In this document: positions 1 to 5,669 of the stretch, piece by piece
How the letters are laid out: the number at the start of each line of letters is the position of its first letter
Numbering within the stretch: position 1 is the first letter of the stretch
Source: Wenzhouxiangella sp.
Lineage (GTDB): Bacteria; Pseudomonadota; Gammaproteobacteria; Xanthomonadales; Wenzhouxiangellaceae
NCBI GenBank assembly: GCA_007123575.1
Contig: SKKV01000082.1
Span: 1-9,475, forward strand
DNA: 9,475 nt
Reading direction: 5' to 3'
Position numbers and translations under genes: made by a program
Notes under the pieces: model-generated
What the model was told of the DNA's origin: nothing
Databases searched by the model: none
The model's input: only the letters and a program-made list of their open reading frames with translations

Positions 1-407
1 CCGCGAGCTTTACCCGCACCCTGGCCATTCTCACCGCCAGCGCCGTGCCGCTGGTCGAGGCCTTGCGGGTGGCCGGCAGCGTGGTGCAGAACACGGTGGT
101 GCGCCGGGATATCGAGCGTGCTGCCGCGCAGGTGCGCGAAGGGGTTTCGCTGACCCGCGCTTTGGAACATTCCTCCTGGCTGCCGCCGATGGCGCGACGT
201 TTGATTGCCGGCGGGGAAAGAAGTGGCGAACTGGCGCCGATGCTGGAACACGCCGCCGCCATCCAGGAACGCGACCTGCAGTCGGCCACCACGGTGTTGC
301 TGGCCGTGTTGCAGCCGGCGTTGATTCTGATGGTGGGGTTGATGGTTTTGTATATCGTGTTGGCGATCATGCTGCCGATTTTGAGCATGAGCCAGCTGTT
401 GGCTTGA
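1..407 (+). CDS. gspF: Type II secretion system inner-membrane protein GspF, C-terminal part (5' end outside window)
   Basis: GspF is the polytopic inner-membrane platform protein of type II secretion, linking the GspE ATPase to pseudopilus assembly. The reading frame is open from base 3 and gives 134 codons, the second GspF repeat domain. Visible family features are the opening ASFTRTLAILTASAVPLVEAL, a central LIAGGERSGEL, and a final hydrophobic helix running LQPALILMVGLMVLYIVLAI followed by MLPIL. That ending (LAIMLPI, then SQLLA) fits GspF better than the related pilus protein PilC. The GTG at 45 is internal, not a start. The gene is followed by a repeat island rather than gspG, so it seems to be the last gene of its cluster. 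Family assignment is by remembered motifs; the missing N-terminus prevents a full check. Confidence 0.85.
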   Translation, partial: ASFTRTLAILTASAVPLVEALRVAGSVVQNTVVRRDIERAAAQVREGVSLTRALEHSSWLPPMARRLIAGGERSGELAPMLEHAAAIQERDLQSATTVLLAVLQPALILMVGLMVLYIVLAIMLPILSMSQLLA

Positions 408-420
408 AGTTTGTTATTTT

Positions 421-618
421 CTCGCCAAGACGCAAAGGCGCAAAGGAGAGAATAAAACAAAAATTATTGAGCTCTCGCCAAGACGCGAAGACGCAAAGAA
501 GAAATTAAACCAATAGTTTTTTAGGGTTTTCCTTTGCGCCTTTGCGCCTTGGCGAGAAAATATTAAGCTTAACCATTGTTTTTTTTGGTTTTCCTTTGCG
601 CCTTTGCGCCTTGGCGAG
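421..618. repeat. Nested inverted repeat: four copies of a 26-bp CTTNGCGN-type element
   Basis: Four copies of a 25-26 bp element lie here. Copies A (421-446) and B (474-498) read in one orientation; C (531-556) and D (593-618) read in the other. C and D are identical over 26 bp. The reverse complement of A matches them at 25 of 26 bases, and that of B at 22 of 25. Outer pair A/D and inner pair B/C can therefore form nested stems, with AT-rich spacers of 27, 32 and 36 bp. This resembles BIME-type mosaics of palindromic units in layout, though the unit differs from the enterobacterial REP sequence. It fills almost all of the gap between gspF and the GxxExxY gene; no other gene is seen in 408-667. 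Confidence 0.85.
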
Positions 619-667
619 AACAAAAAATACTCAGATTGATTTCCGGAAGAATGTTACCCAAGAGCGT

Positions 668-1069
668 ATGGCCAAACTGGGGCAGCAAACAGTGACAGAA
701 AACGAGATTGGCAAGATTGTGGTCGATAGCGCGATCAAGGTGCATCGTGAACTTGGACCAGGCCTGCTGGAATCGGTTTATGAAGCTGTAATGGCCCATG
801 AGCTGCAGGACGCTGGGCTTGAAGTGCAGCGTCAGGAAGCCATCCCCATTCGCTATCGCGATTTGGTTTTTGAAGAAGGCTTTCGTGCGGATATGATTGT
901 GGCATCGAAAGTTATTCTTGAATTGAAAAGTGTCGAGAGCTTGAACAACTCTCACAAAAAGCAGCTACTGACATACCTTAAGCTGACCCGGCTCAAGCTC
1001 GGTTTTCTCCTAAACTTTAGCGAATCACTCATGAAAAACGGCATTATCAGAATCGTCAATGGTCTGTAG
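668..1069 (+). CDS. GxxExxY protein, PD-(D/E)XK nuclease-like superfamily
   Basis: A 133-residue protein with the hallmark G32-x-x-E35-x-x-Y38 (GLLESVY). It continues with D75 (GFRADMIV), E85-L-K87 (VILELKSVE) and a Q99...Y103 helix (HKKQLLTYLKL). The D...ExK spacing is the PD-(D/E)XK nuclease arrangement, and GxxExxY proteins are placed in that superfamily (PDDEXK_3). The biological role of the family is not established, so nuclease activity is only inferred. ATG at 668 is chosen because it gives the usual family length and has AAGAG at 660-664 just upstream. The frame is open back to 542, but that extension translates a repeat copy (LRLCALAR). Repeat copies lie on both sides, with copy E 10 bp after the stop. 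Its codon use looks less GC-biased than ftsE or sdhA, which suggests an acquired cassette. Confidence 0.85.
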   Translation: MAKLGQQTVTENEIGKIVVDSAIKVHRELGPGLLESVYEAVMAHELQDAGLEVQRQEAIPIRYRDLVFEEGFRADMIVASKVILELKSVESLNNSHKKQLLTYLKLTRLKLGFLLNFSESLMKNGIIRIVNGL

Positions 1070-1079
1070 CTTTGCTTTT

Positions 1080-1105
1080 CCTTTGCGCCTCCGCGCCTTT
1101 GCGAG
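1080..1105. repeat. Repeat copy E, downstream of the GxxExxY gene
   Basis: A 26-bp copy in the same orientation as copies C and D, matching them at 23 of 26 bases. It starts 10 bp after the GxxExxY stop codon, so this gene lies between same-orientation copies D (593-618) and E. The remaining bases up to the ftsE start (1106-1150) show no convincing promoter or terminator. Confidence 0.8.
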
Positions 1106-1150
1106 AACATTTTATGTTCTGGCTCGGACAGCCATTTTTGAGCGTGCCCA

Positions 1151-1849
1151 ATGATCAGCTTTGAGCATGTGGCCAAGCGCTATCCGGGGGGGATTCAGGC
1201 GCTGAGTGATGTCAATTTCAGCCTGGGGCGGGGGGAGCTGGCGTTTTTGACCGGGCATTCCGGCGCTGGCAAGTCGACGCTGCTTCGGCTGATTGCCTTG
1301 CTGGAGCGGCCCAGTCGCGGGCAGGTGGTTTTCGAGGGGCGCAATGTGGGCAAGCTGGCGCGGCGGCATATTCCCTATCTGCGCCGGCGCATCGGGGTGA
1401 TCTTTCAGGACCATCGCCTGCTGTCGGACAAGCGCGTATTTGACAACGTCGCCCTGCCCTTGATGATTGCCGGGCTGTCCTACGGTGAGATTCGGCGCCG
1501 GGTGCGCGCGGCGCTGGACAAGGTCGGGCTGCTGGACAAGGAGAAGATGTTTCCGCCAATGCTTTCCGGCGGCGAGCAGCAGCGCGTCGGTATTGCCCGG
1601 GCCATCATCACCAAGCCGCCGCTGATTCTGGCCGATGAGCCGACCGGCAATCTCGACCCGGACATGTCGGCCGATCTGATGCGCTATTTCCTGCAGTTGA
1701 ACGAGCTGGGCGTGACCGTACTGATCGCCAGCCACGACCTGGAGCTGATCCGCCAGCTCGGCCAGCGCGTGCTGGTGCTGAAAGGCGGAGAAATGGTCGA
1801 CGATCTGCCGGCCCGAGCCCGGCTGGCCGGAGAAGCCGATGGCGCGTAG
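1151..1849 (+). CDS. ftsE: Cell division ATP-binding protein FtsE
   Basis: FtsE is the cytoplasmic ATPase that, with FtsX, forms an ABC-type divisome complex and uses ATP hydrolysis to control septal peptidoglycan hydrolases through periplasmic activators such as EnvC. The 232-residue protein has all ABC ATPase motifs: Walker A G35-HSGAGKST-43, Q-loop Q86 (GVIFQDHRLL), signature LSGGEQQR at 138-145, Walker B LILADEP with E163 followed by TGNLD, and switch H195 (IASHDLEL). The RRxIGVIFQDHRLL stretch and the partner gene favour FtsE over the similar LolD. ATG 1151 has no clear Shine-Dalgarno sequence. The last 11 bp overlap ftsX. ftsY, often directly upstream of ftsE in proteobacteria, is absent here; the GxxExxY cassette sits there instead. 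Confidence 0.95.
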   Translation: MISFEHVAKRYPGGIQALSDVNFSLGRGELAFLTGHSGAGKSTLLRLIALLERPSRGQVVFEGRNVGKLARRHIPYLRRRIGVIFQDHRLLSDKRVFDNVALPLMIAGLSYGEIRRRVRAALDKVGLLDKEKMFPPMLSGGEQQRVGIARAIITKPPLILADEPTGNLDPDMSADLMRYFLQLNELGVTVLIASHDLELIRQLGQRVLVLKGGEMVDDLPARARLAGEADGA

Positions 1850-2792
1850 CGCACGACGTAGCGGTTACGAGTCCTTGCCTGGTGCCGCCGGCCTGCGTGC
1901 CTGGGCGCGGCGGCATGCCTTCAGCCTGCTATCGTCGCTGGGCTCTCTGACCCGGCAGCCAATCGCCTCGAGCATGACCGTGATCGTGCTGGCCGTGGCC
2001 CTGACCCTGCCCACGGCCCTGCATGTGACCATCGACAACGTCGAGCGCATCGGCCAGGGCTGGGAGCGGCTGGATACGCTGTCGGTTTTTCTGGAACCTG
2101 AGATCAGCAGCGACCAGGCCCAGCGCATGACCAGCCGCTTGACCGCCTGGCCAGAAATCGCGGCCGTGGACCCGATCAGCCCGGAAGCCGGCCTGGTCGA
2201 GCTTTCCGGTCAGCTGAACCTGGGTGATCTGGGCGAGCAGATCACCGACAACCCACTGCCCTGGGTGCTGGAAATCACGCCTGAAAGCGAGGTGGTGGTT
2301 GCCACGCTGGCCAGCCGGCTGGAGCGTGAAGCAGGCATAGACCTGGTGATTGTTGACCTGCAGTGGCTGGAGCGGCTGGATGCCATCCTGGCTGTGATCC
2401 AGCAGTTGATCAGCCTGCTGGCGGTGCTGTTCGCGATTGGCGTGGCCTTCATCATCGCCAACACCATCCGGATGGATATTCAGAACCGGCGCGAAGAGAT
2501 CGAGGTAATGGCCCTGGTTGGGGCAACAGCGGCATTTATCCGCCGGCCGTTTTTGTATTCGGGCCTTTGGTACGGGCTGCTGGGCGGTTTCCTGGCCTGG
2601 CTGTTCATTCGCATCGGCCTGATCGTGCTGTCAGCGCCGGTGGCGCGCTTGAGCGGCAGCTACCATACGGACTTTCAGCTTTTTCCACCGGCCCCGGAAG
2701 TCACCGCCTTGCTGATTGTCGGCAGCGGCCTGTTCGGCATTCTCGGATCCTGGCTGGTAGTCGGACAGCACCTTCGCAAAATCAACCCCTAA
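1839..2792 (+). CDS. ftsX: Cell division protein FtsX (permease-like ABC component)
   Basis: FtsX is the membrane partner of FtsE and passes the ATPase signal to periplasmic hydrolase activators at the septum. The 317-residue protein has the expected four-helix layout: a basic cytoplasmic N-terminus, TM1 about 45-64, a periplasmic domain about 67-183, TM2 about 186-208, TM3 about 239-266 and TM4 about 288-308. The conserved cytoplasmic stretch IQNRREEIEVMALVGAT lies at 214-230, followed by the family's FLYSGLWYGLLGG. The start is ATG 1839, inside the end of ftsE, with GGAGA at 1829-1833 five bases upstream, so translational coupling is likely. The stop lies only 6 bp from the end of the convergent pilU, leaving no space for a separate terminator. 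Confidence 0.95.
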   Translation: MARSARRSGYESLPGAAGLRAWARRHAFSLLSSLGSLTRQPIASSMTVIVLAVALTLPTALHVTIDNVERIGQGWERLDTLSVFLEPEISSDQAQRMTSRLTAWPEIAAVDPISPEAGLVELSGQLNLGDLGEQITDNPLPWVLEITPESEVVVATLASRLEREAGIDLVIVDLQWLERLDAILAVIQQLISLLAVLFAIGVAFIIANTIRMDIQNRREEIEVMALVGATAAFIRRPFLYSGLWYGLLGGFLAWLFIRIGLIVLSAPVARLSGSYHTDFQLFPPAPEVTALLIVGSGLFGILGSWLVVGQHLRKINP

Positions 2793-2798
2793 GCCCGG

Positions 2799-3899
2799 TC
2801 AGGAGTCCTGCAAGTCCCACTCGGACGGGACGTTCCCGGCACCGGCATGAAGGCGAATGTTCAGGCCCAGGTCGTTGCGCGAGTCGGCGTGTTCCAGTGC
2901 CTGCTCGGGGCTGATCTTGCCGGCTTTGTACAGCTCGAACAGCGACTGATCAAAGGTTTGCATGCCGTGCTGGCTACCCTCTTTCATCGCATCTTTCAAG
3001 CCGCTGATCTCGGACTTGAGAATCAGGTCGGCCACGAACGGAGTGCGAATCAGCAGCTCGACGGCGGGCACGCGCAAGCCGTCAACGCTGGGCACCAGGC
3101 GCTGGCTGATGATCGATTGCAGGTGCAGCGACAGATCGACGAAAAGCTGCTGGTGCGCCGATTCCGGGAAGAAGTTGATGATCCGGTCCAGGGCCTGGTT
3201 GGCGTTGTTGGCGTGCAGCGTCGACAGGCACAGATGACCGGTTTCGGCGTAGGCAATGGCGTGCTGCATGGTATCCCGGTCGCGGATTTCGCCAATCAGG
3301 ATCACATCCGGTGCCTCGCGCATGGCGTTTTTCAGGGCGCTGGCATAGCTGTGCGTATCCAGCCCGACCTCGCGTTGGTCGACGATGCATTTTTTGTGGG
3401 TATGCAAGAACTCGATCGGGTCTTCGATGGTCAGGATGTGGCCGGTGCGGTTTTCGTTCCTGTAGTCGATCATTGATGCCAGCGTGGTTGACTTGCCCGA
3501 ACCGGTGGAGCCGACCACCAGCACCAGCCCGCGCGGCGCCATCACCAGTTCCTTGAGTTGAACCGGCAGGTTCAGTTCTTCAATCGAGGGAATCTCGGCC
3601 TTGATGTGGCGCACCACCATGGCCACTGACCCGCGCTGACGAAACACATTGACCCGAAAACGGCCAATGCCGTCCAGGGCCAGGGCCAGGTTCAGCTCCA
3701 TTTCGCGCTCGAACTCGGCGCTTTGCTTGTCAGTCAGGATCGAAAACGCGAGCTGCCGGGATTCGGCAGAGCTTAGCCGGTGCTCACCGAGAAATCGCGT
3801 TTTGCCGTGAATCTTGATGCCGACCGGTGCACCGGCGCTGAAAAACAGGTCAGAGGCTTCGTGCTTGACCATGGCCTGAAGATACTTGTGGAGATCCAT
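2799..3899 (-). CDS. pilU: Type IV pilus retraction-associated ATPase PilU
   Basis: PilU is a cytoplasmic hexameric ATPase of the PilT/VirB11 family that works with PilT in pilus retraction and twitching motility. Over 366 residues it shows an N-terminal PAS-like region (HEASDLFFSAG, 13-23), Walker A G130-STGSGKST-138, Asp box TIEDPIEF (157-164), Walker B DVILIGEIRD (198-207, E204) and His box HLCLSTLHANN (222-232). PilU rather than PilT is indicated by STLHANNANQALDRIINFFP (226-245), by QREVGLDT, by GMQTFDQSLFELY near the end, and by the C-terminal ADSRNDL. The ATG at 3899 gives the standard MDLHKYLQAMV start; an upstream extension to 3980 looks non-coding. A purine-rich AAGGGCGG stretch lies upstream but too far for a good ribosome site. 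No pilT is in the window. Confidence 0.93.
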   Translation of the reverse strand: MDLHKYLQAMVKHEASDLFFSAGAPVGIKIHGKTRFLGEHRLSSAESRQLAFSILTDKQSAEFEREMELNLALALDGIGRFRVNVFRQRGSVAMVVRHIKAEIPSIEELNLPVQLKELVMAPRGLVLVVGSTGSGKSTTLASMIDYRNENRTGHILTIEDPIEFLHTHKKCIVDQREVGLDTHSYASALKNAMREAPDVILIGEIRDRDTMQHAIAYAETGHLCLSTLHANNANQALDRIINFFPESAHQQLFVDLSLHLQSIISQRLVPSVDGLRVPAVELLIRTPFVADLILKSEISGLKDAMKEGSQHGMQTFDQSLFELYKAGKISPEQALEHADSRNDLGLNIRLHAGAGNVPSEWDLQDS

Positions 3900-4045
3900 C
3901 GTGTCGGTTGCCGCCCTTGCTGATTCAACTCGCCTCCAGTCTATCCGATCACGGCAGCCAGACCGCACTCGGCTTGGCACGCTGCCCGCCGTTCACTCGT
4001 CGAGCCAAATTCATCCGGCTGATTTGGAACTGAAAAAATCTTTGG

Positions 4046-4112
4046 CTCGCAAAGACGCGAAGACGCCAAGAAAAAGAATGAACAATTCTTTGCGCCTTGG
4101 CGTCTTTGCGTG
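4046..4112. repeat. Inverted pair of the CTTNGCGN repeat (copies F and G), strong hairpin
   Basis: Copy F (4046-4070) and copy G (4088-4112) are inverted copies of the same 25-bp element found around the GxxExxY gene. They match each other at 21 of 25 positions across a 17-base AT-rich loop, so they could fold as a long hairpin. Read on the minus strand, which is the direction of the sdh operon, the stem is followed after 7 bases by six T residues (4038-4033). A role in terminating the sdh-ygfX transcript before pilU is possible, though the T run is further from the stem than usual. The rest of 3900-4181 shows no gene; short open frames there translate the repeats. Confidence 0.75.
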
Positions 4113-4181
4113 AACCCATGTTTTTGACCTACGTGCTCGGCAAGGGATGTCTATGCCCGGCTACAGAGAACCAAGCCACTC

Positions 4182-4589
4182 TCAACGCGGCTGTCCCTGG
4201 CGCAGGTAAACGCAAAGACGGCGGAAGTCGTCCGGGGCCATTTGTTCTCGGAACAAGCCCAGGCCGGATCGCCAGCTGCCTACGCCAACGTACCAAGGGC
4301 TGACAAAGCAGCGTGCAACCGGCACCCGGTCCCGGCCGGACCCGCGCTTGCCAACCACGCCCAGCCCGTCAGCATGTAACACCACGGCCCTCAGACGCGG
4401 CCGCAGCAAGCGGTAGGCAGTGGTAACACCATAGGTAAGCACCAGCGCGGCGAGAAGCAGGCGGATAAACAGTGGGAACTGGTTGAAAGACGCGGCCAGA
4501 ACGGCCAGTAGCGTCAGGACCAGAACAACCCCGGCCGTACGCGGGGCCGGCCCCACTGGTAAAGGTCTAGCCTGATTGGCTGGTTTCAC
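4182..4589 (-). CDS. ygfX: YgfX-like membrane protein (CptA family), partner of SdhE
   Basis: A 135-residue protein, the same length as E. coli YgfX. It has two hydrophobic helices (about 19-35 and 40-61), then a soluble domain containing SPWYVGVGSW and a C-terminal DDFRRLCVYLRQ, the pattern of the YgfX family (PF07254). In E. coli ygfX is encoded next to ygfY/sdhE; the pair was once described as a toxin-antitoxin system, while YgfY is now known chiefly as an SDH flavinylation factor. Here the gene starts at GTG 4589 inside sdhE, a 23-bp overlap that implies translational coupling. It is the last gene of the sdh operon. No clear Shine-Dalgarno sequence precedes the GTG. Assignment rests mainly on context, size and topology, since the family is divergent. 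Confidence 0.8.
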   Translation of the reverse strand: MKPANQARPLPVGPAPRTAGVVLVLTLLAVLAASFNQFPLFIRLLLAALVLTYGVTTAYRLLRPRLRAVVLHADGLGVVGKRGSGRDRVPVARCFVSPWYVGVGSWRSGLGLFREQMAPDDFRRLCVYLRQGQPR

Positions 4590-4827
4590 CGAGCCGCTGA
4601 ATCCCTGTTACCAGGGCCTGGAGATTAGCCGGCGGTTCGGCGCGGCCCAGCAGCCAGTCCCAGAGCTGATCATCTTCGCAGGCCAGTAGATCGATAAAGG
4701 CCTGCTGCATTGCCGGGCCGGCCTCGGCATGGCGCTGGTCCAACCAGCGGGTGAGCAGCACATCAAGCTCGCGCATGCCGCGCCGGCAGCGCCAGCGCAG
4801 GGCCGAGGGTGAATGCGGGTCGTTCAC
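4567..4827 (-). CDS. sdhE: Succinate dehydrogenase flavinylation factor SdhE
   Basis: SdhE (YgfY; Sdh5/SDHAF2 in mitochondria) promotes covalent attachment of FAD to SdhA in the cytoplasm. The 86-residue protein has the diagnostic RGxxE motif at R16-G17-M18-R19-E20 within CRRGMRELDVLL, and later LLACEDDQLWDWLLGR, typical of this all-helical family. The start is a GTG at 4827, 13 bp after the sdhB stop; no ATG lies upstream of the RGxxE motif, so GTG is the only sensible choice. The stretch between sdhB and sdhE lacks an obvious Shine-Dalgarno sequence. The 3' end overlaps ygfX by 23 bp. Placement directly after sdhB matches its target. Confidence 0.93.
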   Translation of the reverse strand: MNDPHSPSALRWRCRRGMRELDVLLTRWLDQRHAEAGPAMQQAFIDLLACEDDQLWDWLLGRAEPPANLQALVTGIQRLGETSQSG

Positions 4828-4840
4828 CGGATTAAAAGGA

Positions 4841-5626
4841 CTACAGGCCGCGGCGGGCCAGCATCATCTTCTTGATTTCCGCGATGGCCTTGGCCGGGTT
4901 CAAGCCCTTGGGGCAAGTCCGGGTGCAGTTCATGATGGTATGGCAGCGATACAGGCGGAACGGGTCCTCCAGATCATCCAGCCGCTCGCCGGTAGCCTCG
5001 TCGCGCGAGTCGACCAGCCAGCGGTAGGCCTGCAGCAAAATGGCCGGGCCCAGGTAGCGGTCGCCGTTCCACCAGTAGCTGGGGCAGGAGGTCGAGCAGC
5101 AGGCACACAGGATGCACTCGTACAAGCCGTCCATCTGCTTGCGATCTTGTGGCGACTGCAGGCGCTCCTTGTCCGGCGGCGCCGGGCTCTGGGTGCGAAT
5201 CCAGGGCTTGATCGACGCGTACTGGGCATAGAAGTGAGTCAGGTCCGGCACCAGGTCCTTGATCACCGGCATGTGCGGCAGCGGGTAGATCTTGACATCG
5301 CCCTTGATGTCGTCGATGGCCATGGTGCATGCGAGAGTATTGGTGCCATCGATGTTGAATGCGCAGGAACCGCAGATACCCTCTCGGCAGGAACGGCGGA
5401 AGGTCAGTGTCGGGTCAAGCTCGTTCTTGATCTTGACCACGGCATCCAGGACCATCGGGCCGCACTGGTCGAGATCAATATCGTAGGAGTCGACGCGCGG
5501 GTTTTCGCCGCTGTCGGGGTCATAGCGATAGATGCGAAAGGTCTTGGTCCGCTTCGCCCCTTCCGGCGCTGGAAAATGCTGACCCTTGCCAATTCTCGAA
5601 TTCTTCGGGAGTCTGAAGTGTGCCAT
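4841..5626 (-). CDS. sdhB: Succinate dehydrogenase iron-sulfur subunit SdhB
   Basis: SdhB carries electrons from the SdhA flavin to the membrane quinone site of complex II through three Fe-S clusters. The 261-residue protein shows the [2Fe-2S] ligands C80, C85, C88 and C100 (SCREGICGSC...LAC), and the two C-terminal cluster motifs C171-x2-C174-x2-C177-x3-C181-P and C228-x5-C234-x3-C238-P. The N-terminal extension GAKRTKTFRIYRYDPDSGEN and DQCGPMVLDAVVKIKNE match the alphaproteobacterial/mitochondrial type rather than the shorter E. coli protein. Start ATG 5626 yields the family-typical AHFRLPKNSRIGKG. The gene lies 43 bp after sdhA, with only a distant AGGA as a possible ribosome site. Confidence 0.97.
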   Translation of the reverse strand: MAHFRLPKNSRIGKGQHFPAPEGAKRTKTFRIYRYDPDSGENPRVDSYDIDLDQCGPMVLDAVVKIKNELDPTLTFRRSCREGICGSCAFNIDGTNTLACTMAIDDIKGDVKIYPLPHMPVIKDLVPDLTHFYAQYASIKPWIRTQSPAPPDKERLQSPQDRKQMDGLYECILCACCSTSCPSYWWNGDRYLGPAILLQAYRWLVDSRDEATGERLDDLEDPFRLYRCHTIMNCTRTCPKGLNPAKAIAEIKKMMLARRGL

Positions 5627-5669
5627 GGTTAGTCGTAATGCTGTCCTGGTCTTTTTGGTTTCCGACGGT

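Noticed and set aside
421..618. Possible small CRISPR array
   Set aside because: The four repeats are in two opposite orientations, spacers are AT-rich and unequal (27, 32, 36 bp), and there are no cas genes.
414..623. A 69-codon minus-strand open frame in the repeat island
   Set aside because: It is translated from the repeat copies themselves (SRQGAKAQRK, PLRLCVLAR), a well-known spurious type.
569..955. A 128-codon minus-strand open frame opposite the GxxExxY gene
   Set aside because: Antisense shadow; the plus-strand frame has the GxxExxY and ELK motifs.
2363..2914. A 183-codon plus-strand open frame within ftsX
   Set aside because: Out-of-frame shadow; the ftsX frame shows transmembrane helices and the conserved cytoplasmic motif across the same bases.
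3886..4113. A 75-codon plus-strand open frame over the pilU start region
   Set aside because: Its C-terminal part translates repeat copies F and G, and its first part is antisense to the pilU start.
4205..4225. A repeat-like stretch at the 3' end of ygfX
   Set aside because: It shares about 10 bases with copy G but does not keep the CTTNGCGN pattern, and it codes the family-typical FRRLCVYLR.
4097..4303. A 68-codon plus-strand open frame overlapping the end of ygfX
   Set aside because: No ribosome site or motif, and it lies partly antisense to ygfX.
4751..5632. A 293-codon plus-strand open frame opposite sdhB and part of sdhE
   Set aside because: Shadow of sdhB, whose cysteine motifs are intact on the minus strand; the plus-strand product has no family features.
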